Source: Polluticaenibacter yanchengensis (GTDB lineage Bacteria; Bacteroidota; Bacteroidia; Chitinophagales; Chitinophagaceae). From it: 64,000 nucleotides of DNA. Under the pieces are notes generated by a model. It had not been told where the DNA came from. It ran no database searches and was given only the letters and a program-made list of their open reading frames with translations. Positions 26,865 through 35,467 of this stretch are shown here, in pieces. The translations under genes and the position numbers were made by a program. The stretch lies in contig JAQGEF010000002.1 of NCBI GenBank assembly GCA_027854065.1, positions 186,001 to 250,000 of the forward strand, written 5' to 3'. Numbering within the stretch: position 1 is the first letter of the stretch; each line of letters begins with the position of its first letter.

Positions 26865-28442
26865 TTATTTTATAGATTTAAATATTCTGCTCCATCTTGG
26901 GCCTCCTTCATAGCTGAACCATATGAAGCTGGCTTTACCAACAATATGGGTTTCAGGTACAAAACCCCAGAAGCGGCTGTCCTGACTGTTCATACGGTTG
27001 TCACCCATCATCCAGTAGTAATTATATTTAAAAGTGTATTTAGCGGTTGGTTGCCCGTCTATAATGTAAGCACCATTCTTTTCTTCCAGCGTATGGCCTT
27101 CGTACACGGTAATCAGGCGGCGGTAGATAGCAATATTAGAGGCATTTAAATCAACAGTGGCACCTTTTGCCGGGATTGTAATTGGCCCGAAATTGTGAAT
27201 CGTCCAGGTATTTTCTTTTGTATTCGGGAATATTTCGATATTGCCCGCCGGGCGTGGTAAGCTGTCATTTAATGAAAATGCATCTGTTATAGGAACGACA
27301 GATACGACACCTGATACTGTTTTAAGTCTTGTAACATCGTCCGGAGTCAGGAATATGTCAAATTGAGGAACGTTTTGCAGTATGGCAGTGGCTGTTGCAT
27401 CGTCCTCGATGCCCTGGCCCTGGTATCCCTGCTGGTCCCAACGAAAATCAATACCGGCATTCTCTCTTATCGCACCATAGTCTAAAGATTTATTGATAAC
27501 TACTTTGCAACGGAACTGGATTCCGGTTGGCTCATCGTTTGGCTTGTCATTTATATACAAAGTGTTGTTTTTTATTTCCACTTTGTCACCACCAACAGCC
27601 ACGCAACGTTTAATGTAGTTATCTGCTTTGTCCATTGGATGTACCAATAATTTATCTCCATATTCACCGGCCATAAATTGATCGCGGTTGCCATTATATG
27701 GTGCGGAATTTAATACGGTGTAATAAGGAATTTCGCTTCCAAAGCCGGGCAGGTTAATAACAGTATCGCCCAATGGAAAGTTAAACACGACCACATCATT
27801 TCGTTTAACATCTACATAGCCTGGAATGCGCTTGTATGGCAGTTGGATCCATTTCAGATAGGATGGTATCTGGCTATTCGGCATCAGGTTGTGTACAAAA
27901 GGAAAGCTTATCGGTGTCTGAGGTATCCTGGGACCGTAAGCAATTTTGTTTACAAATAGGAAATCGTTTACCAGCAAGGTTTTCTCCATGGAAGGGGAGG
28001 GAATTACATATGCCTCAAATGTAAATGTCCGGATGATGGTTGCTGCTACAATAGCAAATGTGGCAGCATCCACCCACTCACGGGCAGTCGATTTTTTGTA
28101 GTTTTTGAAAACATCTTTACCGGCATAACGCTCTGTTTTACTAAAGCCGAGGTAAGGTAAATATATAAATGGTACAAAAACGGTAAGCGTATGTTCTAAA
28201 AGCCCGAAACGGCCAAAATGCATTACAAAAATAATGGTTAACCAGATGGTGATGAATTGTCCTGCAATGGGTATGAATTGTAACCAGAACCAAAACTTTT
28301 TCAATCCCATTTTTTCAACCATCAGCCAGGTATTGTAAACAGGAATCAACGCTTTCCATGGTTCAATACCGGCTTTCTTAAACATGCCATACAAACCTAT
28401 ATGCCATCCAACTATGTAAACTATTAAAAAAATCCAACCCAT
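26865..28442 (-). CDS. lepB: Signal peptidase I with N-terminal DUF5684-like membrane domain
   Basis: A 525-residue S26 peptidase that removes signal peptides at the inner membrane. The catalytic Ser is in [11 protein letters not shown] (about residue 152), the catalytic Lys in [15 protein letters not shown] (about 279), and the C-terminal box is [17 protein letters not shown]. The first 110 residues form extra membrane segments with [15 protein letters not shown], typical of DUF5684, so the protein is a fusion. A long insertion (about 310-430) separates the Lys box from the Ser-Asp box. It follows the response-regulator gene by 65 bp with a possible internal promoter. Confidence 0.93.
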   Translation of the reverse strand: MGWIFLIVYIVGWHIGLYGMFKKAGIEPWKALIPVYNTWLMVEKMGLKKFWFWLQFIPIAGQFITIWLTIIFVMHFGRFGLLEHTLTVFVPFIYLPYLGFSKTERYAGKDVFKNYKKSTAREWVDAATFAIVAATIIRTFTFEAYVIPSPSMEKTLLVNDFLFVNKIAYGPRIPQTPISFPFVHNLMPNSQIPSYLKWIQLPYKRIPGYVDVKRNDVVVFNFPLGDTVINLPGFGSEIPYYTVLNSAPYNGNRDQFMAGEYGDKLLVHPMDKADNYIKRCVAVGGDKVEIKNNTLYINDKPNDEPTGIQFRCKVVINKSLDYGAIRENAGIDFRWDQQGYQGQGIEDDATATAILQNVPQFDIFLTPDDVTRLKTVSGVVSVVPITDAFSLNDSLPRPAGNIEIFPNTKENTWTIHNFGPITIPAKGATVDLNASNIAIYRRLITVYEGHTLEEKNGAYIIDGQPTAKYTFKYNYYWMMGDNRMNSQDSRFWGFVPETHIVGKASFIWFSYEGGPRWSRIFKSIK

Positions 28443-28472
28443 TTTAATATCTTGGTTTTATTAAATCAATTT

Positions 28473-28480
28473 CAAATATA
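28473..28480 (-). promoter_or_regulatory. Candidate -7 element for lepB
   Basis: On the minus strand TATATTTG matches TAnnTTTG exactly, 30 nt before the lepB start. No TTG lies at the usual -33 distance. It would let lepB be transcribed apart from the upstream regulator. Confidence 0.4.
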
Positions 28481-28507
28481 GTATGTTCTTAGTAAGTGAG
28501 GTTTTAT

Positions 28508-29668
28508 TTATTGAACTTTCACATTATCTTCAACATCTTTAGCTGTAATGGTTTGACCACTTAAGATGATCAGCCTTTCTACGATATTTCTTAATTCCCT
28601 GATATTGCCCGTCCAATTATAGTTTACCAGTGCTTCCAGCGCGTCTTTATCAATCTTTTTGGTTTTAATACCATACTCATTACAGATAATTTCCAGGAAA
28701 TGCTGTATCAATAACGGGATATCGTCCCGGCGTTCATTCAGGGTAGGTACATGAATTAAAATGACGCTCAGGCGATGATAAAGGTCCATCCGGAACCTTT
28801 TGGCTTCTACTTCTTCCAGCAGGTTTTTATTAGTTGCTGCTACCACCCGTACATTTACTTTAATGTCTTTTTCGCCTCCTACACGGGTGATGACGCCTTC
28901 CTGCAAAGCCCGCAATACTTTTGCCTGTGCTTCCAGGCTCATATCACCCACTTCATCCAGGAACAGTGTGCCGTTATTAGCCTGCTCAAATTTACCGATG
29001 CGTTGTTTTACGGCCGAGGTAAATGAACCTTTTTCATGGCCGAATAATTCACTTTCAATTAATTCTGTTGGTATGGCGGCACAGTTTACTTCCACCAACG
29101 TGGTTTTGTTACGGCTGCTTAATTCATGTAACCAGCGCGCAACCAATTCTTTGCCGCTACCGTTCTCGCCGGTAACCAGTACACGGGCTTCCGTTGGCGC
29201 TACTTTTTCAATGGTTTCTTTAATCTTATTAATAGCCGTGCTTTCGCCAATAATTTCCTGTATCTTACTAATGCGCTTCTTCAGTGTTTTGGCTTCACTT
29301 ACCAGCACCGATTTATCGGTCGCGTTTCTTATGGTAATCAATAACCTGTTTAAATCCGGTGGTTTGCTGATATAATCATAAGCGCCCAGTTTTACTGCTT
29401 CCACAGCTGTTTCTATATTGCCGTGCCCGCTTATCATAATTACTGGAATATCAATGCCTTCATTTTTTAATTGTGTCAATAATTCAATGCCATCCATTTT
29501 AGGCATTTTGATATCGCAGATAGCGGCATCAAAATGTTGTTTTTTTATTTTTTCCAACCCTTCTTCACCATTTTCCGCTGTCTCCACTTTGTACTGTTCA
29601 TTTTCCAGGATGTCTTTCAGGGTGTTTCTTATAGCTCTTTCGTCATCAATAATTAAAATCTTCAACAT
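28508..29668 (-). CDS. Sigma54-type response regulator lacking a DNA-binding domain
   Basis: A 386-residue protein with a receiver domain (residues 1-120, phospho-acceptor Asp in ICDIKMPKMDG, Lys in YDYISKPPD) and an AAA+ domain (about 140-370, Walker A GENGSGKE, Walker B TLFLDEVGDM, arginine-finger region). It ends 15-20 residues after the AAA+ lid, so the usual Fis-type helix-turn-helix is absent. The sigma54-contact loop GAFTGA reads GSFTSA. It may act without direct DNA binding or on a partner other than sigma54. No sensor kinase is adjacent, so it is an orphan. lepB follows on the same strand. Confidence 0.88.
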   Translation of the reverse strand: MLKILIIDDERAIRNTLKDILENEQYKVETAENGEEGLEKIKKQHFDAAICDIKMPKMDGIELLTQLKNEGIDIPVIMISGHGNIETAVEAVKLGAYDYISKPPDLNRLLITIRNATDKSVLVSEAKTLKKRISKIQEIIGESTAINKIKETIEKVAPTEARVLVTGENGSGKELVARWLHELSSRNKTTLVEVNCAAIPTELIESELFGHEKGSFTSAVKQRIGKFEQANNGTLFLDEVGDMSLEAQAKVLRALQEGVITRVGGEKDIKVNVRVVAATNKNLLEEVEAKRFRMDLYHRLSVILIHVPTLNERRDDIPLLIQHFLEIICNEYGIKTKKIDKDALEALVNYNWTGNIRELRNIVERLIILSGQTITAKDVEDNVKVQ

Positions 29669-29919
29669 CGTAACTCTTGTTTTAAATATTATTAGGTAAA
29701 TATAATAGGAATCGGGCTTTTATGCCGCTTTTTAACCAATATTCGCAAAAGAAGCATTGTTTTCTTTGCTGCAATACGGTTGTTGGCGGCCTGTTGAACA
29801 TTGTTAGCAATTCCTTTTAGAGCTTCGGGCTATTAGTAATAACATCCATTAACTTAGTGATTCTTTACATGAAGATAGTACTGTATGATTGTACATTTAC
29901 GAGCTTATAAATTTGCCAT

Positions 29920-31494
29920 ATGATGAAGTTTGACCATTTACGGAAATTTTGTTTTCTATTGCTTGTCGTTATTATTAGTTCGGGCGTTTTTGCGCAAACC
30001 AATTATTATAACGTTACAAAATTCGGTGCAAAAGCCGATAGCAGTACTTTAAATACAAAAGCCATAGCCAAAGCGATAGAAGCAGCGGCAAAAAAAGGAG
30101 GCGGAACGGTTTATTTTCCAGCCGGCAAGTATTTAACCGGCCCGATTCATTTCAAAAGTAATATTACCATTTATTTAGAAGCCGGAGCTGAATTACATTT
30201 CAGTGATAATTTCGATCATTATTTACCGATGGTTGAAAGTCGCTATGAAGGTGTGGATGTTACTTCTTTCTCACCGTTGTTTTATGCTAACCGGGTAACT
30301 AATATTGCTATTAAAGGCCGGGGCCTGGTAGATGGACACGGTAAGAAATGGTGGGATTTTGTAGAAGGTTACAAAGCAGATCAACCACGAAGCAAGTGGC
30401 AGTATATGTTCGATAGCCTGAATAAAAATATTTTGCTGCCGGATGATCCCCGTCAAATGACCCGCGGGTTTTTACGTCCGCCGTTCATTCAAACCATGCA
30501 TTGCGAGAATGTGCTGATAGAAGGCATTACTATTCAGAATTCACCTTTCTGGACCGTGAATCCACAGTTCACTAATAATATTACGATTCATGCAGTAACT
30601 GTTATCAATCCGAAGCGTTTAGCTCCGAATACTGATGGCGTTAACCCGGAGTCCTGTAAAAATGTGACCATCTCCGATTGTTACATTAGTGTAGGTGATG
30701 ACTGTATTACCATTAAATCTGGTAAGGACTTACCTGGCCGGACCAAAGCAACCCCTTGTGAAAACATTACCATTACTAACTCAACTTTAATGAGTGGCCA
30801 TGGCGGTGTGGTTATCGGTAGCGAGATGAGTGGTGGTGTAAAGAATGTGGTAATTTCTAACTGTGTATTTGACGGTACTGACCGCGGTATCCGTATTAAA
30901 ACCATGCGTGGCCGTGGTGGTGCGGTAGAAGATTTTCGTGTAAGCAATATCGTTATGAAAAATATTTTATATGAAGCGATCGTGTTGAATATGGAATATG
31001 GAAAATCTAACCCGGAACCGGTAAGTGACCGTACGCCGGAATTGAAAAATATCCGTATCAGTAATATTACGGCTTATGCCAAACAGGCTATCCGCATCCT
31101 GGGTTTAGATGAGATGACTGTAAAAAATGTCAGCTTCAACGATCTTTATTTGGTAAGTGACCTGGGCGTTGAAATAAAAAATGCAGAAGACATAGAGTTT
31201 CACAACGTGATTGTAAATAATAAAACCGGGGCAGCGATGAAAGCAACCGGTGTGAACCGTATTACCATTGATAATTTTAAAAATCAACAACCGGTAACAG
31301 GTAGCTCTTTAATCAGTTTCGATAATGTAAAAAACGCTTTTCTTTACAACAACTGGCCTGCAGCAGGCAGTACCAACGTACTGGATGTAAAAGGAAGTTC
31401 TCAGAATATCTTTTTAAACAATAATAATTTCAACCTGTATCCTCAACCGGTTTCCCAGCCGGAGGCATTAAAAGACCAGGTAATTATTAAATAA
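29920..31494 (+). CDS. Secreted GH28 polygalacturonase-like glycoside hydrolase
   Basis: A 524-residue right-handed beta-helix enzyme with a signal peptide (about 1-26, ending SSGVFAQ). The N-terminal NVTKFGAKADSSTLNTKAI motif and the GH28 active-site set are present: NTDGVNPESC, ISVGDDCITIKSG with the paired Asp, SGHGGVVIGSEMSG with His, and DRGIRIKTMRGRGG. GH28 enzymes cut alpha-galacturonide bonds in pectin. Next to a GH95 fucosidase/galactosidase it suggests breakdown of pectic side chains. The start may be 29920 or the next codon 29923. A perfect TAAATTTG lies only 4 bp upstream, too close to be its -7 unless translation starts further in. Confidence 0.9.
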   Translation: MMKFDHLRKFCFLLLVVIISSGVFAQTNYYNVTKFGAKADSSTLNTKAIAKAIEAAAKKGGGTVYFPAGKYLTGPIHFKSNITIYLEAGAELHFSDNFDHYLPMVESRYEGVDVTSFSPLFYANRVTNIAIKGRGLVDGHGKKWWDFVEGYKADQPRSKWQYMFDSLNKNILLPDDPRQMTRGFLRPPFIQTMHCENVLIEGITIQNSPFWTVNPQFTNNITIHAVTVINPKRLAPNTDGVNPESCKNVTISDCYISVGDDCITIKSGKDLPGRTKATPCENITITNSTLMSGHGGVVIGSEMSGGVKNVVISNCVFDGTDRGIRIKTMRGRGGAVEDFRVSNIVMKNILYEAIVLNMEYGKSNPEPVSDRTPELKNIRISNITAYAKQAIRILGLDEMTVKNVSFNDLYLVSDLGVEIKNAEDIEFHNVIVNNKTGAAMKATGVNRITIDNFKNQQPVTGSSLISFDNVKNAFLYNNWPAAGSTNVLDVKGSSQNIFLNNNNFNLYPQPVSQPEALKDQVIIK

Positions 31495-31500
31495 CTTTAT

Positions 31501-31645
31501 GGCGCACCCCTTCAAAACATTTTGTGTTTTGAAGGGGCCGGGCTATCCGCTGTATCTTTTTATTTTACCGGTTATTTGTCCTTCATTCAAAATATCCTGC
31601 GCCGGATAAAATAAAAAGGATGCCGCTACTATCCCTTGCGCGGGG
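31501..31645 (-). repeat. R2 structured repeat, copy B, after the GH28 gene
   Basis: Minus strand: GGGATAGTAGCGGCATCC, a long hairpin (CTTTTTATTTTATCCGG ... CCGGTAAAATAAAAAG), AGATACAGCGGATAGCCCGG, then a perfect 13-bp hairpin CCCCTTCAAAACA/TGTTTTGAAGGGG (31507-31537). The flanking blocks equal those of copy A at 12981-13068, but the stems differ in sequence while keeping pairing. It starts 6 bp after the GH28 stop and may serve as its terminator. The remainder of 31495-31830 holds nothing further I recognise. Confidence 0.75.
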
Positions 31646-31830
31646 CAATAGCCGGTACTATAATAGCAATATTATTGCCGGTAGACGATGACAATCTTTT
31701 ATAGTAATATAAACAGTGTTCAGTAAAAGAAAATAAATACCGGGAAAGGTATTGAGATCATTTAGAAATGTTCGCCATAATGTTTATTGGTTACGATTAA
31801 ATAGTAACTTTTTTAAATAAATTCAGTTTC

Positions 31831-34659
31831 ATGATTCCTTATAATAAACCATTCTTATTCGTATCACTGATCGCAATTTCATTTGCATCAAAAGCACAGG
31901 TAGTAAAAGATGCCAATTACCTTTGGTATAACAAGCCTGCACAAAAATGGACAGATGCATTGCCAATTGGGAACGGCCATATAGGTGCAATGGTATATGG
32001 CGGCGTAGAAAAAGACTTTATCCAGTTTAATGAAGCCACATTATGGTCTGGGGCTCCAAGAAATTATAATCATGATTCAGCCTATTTATATTTACCGGCT
32101 ATTCGGCAGTTGATAAAAGAGGGTAAGCAGGCAGAAGCGGAAGCGTTGGCAGAAGAGAAATTCATGGGCCTGAAATATCCGGATGAAGCAACATATCAGC
32201 GGTTATACGCGGACTGGCGCAATAAACAGAGAAAAGATACTTCTTTAAGTGCTGTAGGCGTCAATAATCATAACTGGGCAGAATTAACACTGCCAAATCC
32301 GGAAGGCTGGGAGCAATTTGGTTATAATGGCATAGACGGCAATTTTTGGTTCAGGACTGAATTTGATTTGCCGGAATCTTTAGCAGGTAAAGACCTGGTA
32401 TTGCATTTGGGAAGGATCCGCGATGAGGACTTTACTTACATCAATGGTAAACTCGTGGGTTCTGATAATGGCAGAACGGTCCATAGAAGGTATACTATTA
32501 AAGCAGCAGATTTAAAGCCCGGTAAGAATGTTTTAGCGATCCAGGTGCTGAACTATAACGATAAAGGCGGCTTGATAGGTTCTAAAGGAAGCCTTGAATT
32601 TGCTTTCTCTACACCACAGGATTTAAAAACACCGGTACTGAATTTATCTAAGACATGGAAAGTAAAAGTACTGGACACTGAACCGCCTGTAGCACCGGCA
32701 TACCAGGCGAGTTACCAGCCGTTCGGGAATATCTTAATGTATTACCCGCAGCAGCTTACCAATGTGAAAAACTATCACCGCTGGTTAGATATTGAAAAGG
32801 CAGTTTCAGGCGTACGCTATCAAAATGGGGATACAACTTTTACCAGGGAATATATTGTATCAAACCCGGATAAGGCAATGGCCTTAAATCTTACTGCAGA
32901 TAAATCTGCAGCTGTCAATTTCAGTATTGCTTTTGACAGTTACCAGGTGATAAAATCTGTTACCGGTACTGATGGTCATACTTTATTGCTGAATGTAGCG
33001 GTAAAAGGCTGGGCATTGAAAGGTAATGCTTATTTAACGGTAAAGAATTATGGTGGCCGGGTAAAACTGGTCAATAATACCTTAGAGGTTTCTGCGGCCG
33101 ATTCAGCGACGATTTATTTGACCGCCTCTACTAATTTTATAAATGCGGAATCGGTTTCTAAAGAACCAAGTGCAGCAGCATTGAACAATCTTGCAAAAGT
33201 AAGAGCTAAGAATTACGCTGCTGTAAAACAGGCGCATATTGCAGACTATCAAAAATTCTTTAAACGATTTGATGTTCATTTCGGAACAAGTGCTGCGGTA
33301 GTGAAACCAACGGACGAGCGGATATTGAATTACACACATCAGTCAGACCCGGCGCTGATTGCTTTATTGACACAATATGGCCGCTATTTACTGATCGCTT
33401 CCTCAAGGGACGGCGGGCAGCCGGCCAATCTGCAGGGTATCTGGAATGATAATCTGACACCGGCATGGGGCAGCAAATATACCACCAATATTAACCTGGA
33501 AATGAACTACTGGCCTTCGGATATTCTGAATCTCCCGGAGATGAATGCGCCATTATGGGATAAACTGGCAGCACTTACAGAAGCCGGTAAAAAAACAGCA
33601 AAAGTACATTATAACCTGCCGGGTTGGGTGCTGCATCACAATACCGATTTATGGAATGGTACAGCGCCTATCAACAGTTCCAATCATGGTATCTGGCCAA
33701 CAGGTAGCGGCTGGTTAACACAACATATATGGCAACATTACTTATATTCAAATGATATTGCTTTTCTTAGAAAATATTTCTATATACTGGAAGAGTCTGC
33801 AAGATTTTACGATGGCTTTTTAGTACTGGATGCCACATCCGGTAAATACATCAGCACACCGACCAATTCACCGGAACATGGCGGTTTGGTGGCAGGTGCT
33901 CAAATGGACCACCAGATCATCAAATCTGTTTTTAAGAGTTATTTAAAAGCAGCGGAAATTTTAAAAACGGCGGATGCGGCACTGGTGAAAAATGTAAAAT
34001 CCAAGGTTGATAATATTTTCCCGAATACCATTGGAAAATACGGGGATTTGCAGGAATGGATGGAAGATAAAGATATGCGTAAGAGCAATCACCGGCATGT
34101 ATCTCATTTATGGGATGTGTACCCGGGCAATGGTATCAGCTGGAAAGACAGTGCTATGATGAATGCCGCCAAACAGAGTTTATTGTATAGAGGTGATGAG
34201 GGGACGGGTTGGAGCATCGCATGGAAGATAAACCTTTGGGCACGGTTTAAAGATGGTAACCATACATTGAAAATTATTGATAACTTAATTACGACCGCTG
34301 ATATTGATGATGGTGCTACGCAAAGAGGGGGATTGTACAGGAATATGTTTGATGCACACCCGCCATTCCAGATTGATGGTAACTTTGGCGCTGCGGCAGG
34401 TATTGCAGAAATGATTGTGCAAAGTCATGATGGTTTTATAGATATATTGCCGGCATTGCCGGACGGCTTGCCTAATGGTTACATGCGTGGCCTGAAAGTA
34501 CGGGGCAATTTAGAGCTGGATATTTTCTGGAAAAATGGAAAACTTCAGAAGCTGGTAGTAAAACCTGGTACAAACGGTGATTATCAGTTTGCTTATAACG
34601 GGAAGTACAAAACAGTTAAGCTGAAGAAAGGTAAAAATATCTTGTTGACAGCCTGGTAA
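31831..34659 (+). CDS. Secreted GH95 family glycosidase with inserted beta-sandwich domain
   Basis: A 942-residue secreted enzyme; the signal peptide ends near 23 (SFASKAQ). GH95 features: LPIGNGHIGAMVYGG and FNEATLWSGAPRNYN at the N-terminus, NINLEMNYWP in the (alpha/alpha)6 domain, TNSPEH, and the C-terminal TGWSIAWKINLWARF and PFQIDGNFGAAAGIAEM. The family holds alpha-1,2-L-fucosidases and L-galactosidases. Residues about 118-293 are an insertion not found in the basic GH95 plan: WFRTEFDLP, LHLGRIRDEDFTYINGKLVG and GKNVLAIQVLNYND resemble the jelly-roll of sialate O-acetylesterases and GH2 sugar-binding domains. It shares orientation with the GH28 gene. Confidence 0.9.
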   Translation: MIPYNKPFLFVSLIAISFASKAQVVKDANYLWYNKPAQKWTDALPIGNGHIGAMVYGGVEKDFIQFNEATLWSGAPRNYNHDSAYLYLPAIRQLIKEGKQAEAEALAEEKFMGLKYPDEATYQRLYADWRNKQRKDTSLSAVGVNNHNWAELTLPNPEGWEQFGYNGIDGNFWFRTEFDLPESLAGKDLVLHLGRIRDEDFTYINGKLVGSDNGRTVHRRYTIKAADLKPGKNVLAIQVLNYNDKGGLIGSKGSLEFAFSTPQDLKTPVLNLSKTWKVKVLDTEPPVAPAYQASYQPFGNILMYYPQQLTNVKNYHRWLDIEKAVSGVRYQNGDTTFTREYIVSNPDKAMALNLTADKSAAVNFSIAFDSYQVIKSVTGTDGHTLLLNVAVKGWALKGNAYLTVKNYGGRVKLVNNTLEVSAADSATIYLTASTNFINAESVSKEPSAAALNNLAKVRAKNYAAVKQAHIADYQKFFKRFDVHFGTSAAVVKPTDERILNYTHQSDPALIALLTQYGRYLLIASSRDGGQPANLQGIWNDNLTPAWGSKYTTNINLEMNYWPSDILNLPEMNAPLWDKLAALTEAGKKTAKVHYNLPGWVLHHNTDLWNGTAPINSSNHGIWPTGSGWLTQHIWQHYLYSNDIAFLRKYFYILEESARFYDGFLVLDATSGKYISTPTNSPEHGGLVAGAQMDHQIIKSVFKSYLKAAEILKTADAALVKNVKSKVDNIFPNTIGKYGDLQEWMEDKDMRKSNHRHVSHLWDVYPGNGISWKDSAMMNAAKQSLLYRGDEGTGWSIAWKINLWARFKDGNHTLKIIDNLITTADIDDGATQRGGLYRNMFDAHPPFQIDGNFGAAAGIAEMIVQSHDGFIDILPALPDGLPNGYMRGLKVRGNLELDIFWKNGKLQKLVVKPGTNGDYQFAYNGKYKTVKLKKGKNILLTAW

Positions 34660-34680
34660 TTAAACCGTATTATTCTTAAT

Positions 34681-34724
34681 AAATATCCCAAATGGAACTT
34701 TATACCATTTGGGATATTTATTTT
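34681..34724 (+). terminator. Terminator hairpin after GH95
   Basis: AAATATCCCAAATGG (34681-34695) and CCATTTGGGATATTT (34705-34719) form a perfect 15-bp stem with a 9-nt loop, followed by ATTTTA. It starts 21 bp after the GH95 stop. Being A-flanked on the other side, it could also serve the convergent response-regulator gene. Confidence 0.8.
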
Positions 34725-34777
34725 ATGATTGCATGAATGCCGGTAATTGCACCACTTTCAGGTTTCCATATAATTCA

Positions 34778-35464
34778 TTAAAATATCAGCTTATAGCCGA
34801 TTCCTCTTACATTTATAATTTTAATGCTCGGATCCGGTTTGAAATAGCGGCGCAGCTTGGAAATGAATACATCCAGGCTTCTGCCGGAAAAGTAATCTGT
34901 ATTTCCCCATATTGAGAGCAGGAGGTCATTCCTGTTTAATTGTTCATTCTTTTTTAAGAGCAAATAGTACAGGATGTCTGCCTCCCTGGATGTCAGTTGC
35001 CTGGAACTGTCTGCTGTTGACAGCCCTCCTCCGGGGTAACTAAAGCTGAACTGGCCGATTTTCCATTTGTAATGTTCTGCAGAGGGCTTGCTTTGCGTGC
35101 TGATATTTCTGTTTAATAATGCCTTTACCCGCACTATTAATTCAGCAATGCTAAATGGCTTTTTCAGGTAATCATTGCCCCCCAGATCAAATCCTTTCAC
35201 GACATCGCTGGTTTGTGATAATGCTGTAAGAAAAATGACCGGTGTTTGGGTATTCGATAGGCGTACCTGTTGTACCCAGTCAAATCCACTGCCGTCCGGC
35301 ATCATCACATCTGTTACAATTATATGCGGCTGGTGCTGGTTACATATGCGCGTAGCATTGGCTAAAGTAAGGGCATGAAATACCTGGAAGCCTTTATCTT
35401 CCAGGCTTTCTTTTATAATTTCTGCGAGTGCTGCTTCATCTTCTATCAGTAATACTTTTTCCAT
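34778..35464 (-). CDS. OmpR/PhoB-family response regulator
   Basis: A 228-residue regulator with an N-terminal receiver (acid pocket LLIEDEAAL, phospho-acceptor Asp in IVTDVMMPDGSG near residue 52, Thr/Ser in VIFLTALS, Lys in YLKKPFS near 103) and a C-terminal winged helix (about 130-228, LTSREADILYYLL ... SLDVFISKLRRYF). It lies 3 bp downstream of its sensor kinase, so the two form a pair. The target genes are unknown; the adjacent GH95 and thioredoxin genes are candidates by position only. Confidence 0.92.
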   Translation of the reverse strand: MEKVLLIEDEAALAEIIKESLEDKGFQVFHALTLANATRICNQHQPHIIVTDVMMPDGSGFDWVQQVRLSNTQTPVIFLTALSQTSDVVKGFDLGGNDYLKKPFSIAELIVRVKALLNRNISTQSKPSAEHYKWKIGQFSFSYPGGGLSTADSSRQLTSREADILYYLLLKKNEQLNRNDLLLSIWGNTDYFSGRSLDVFISKLRRYFKPDPSIKIINVRGIGYKLIF

Positions 35465-35467
35465 AAT

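Noticed and set aside
28800..29375. A 191-codon plus-strand frame inside the sigma54-type regulator
   Set aside because: Antisense shadow with Ser/Leu-rich composition; the minus-strand gene has full domain motifs.
34709..34915. A 68-codon plus-strand frame after GH95
   Set aside because: It begins inside the terminator hairpin and runs antisense through the response-regulator C-terminus.
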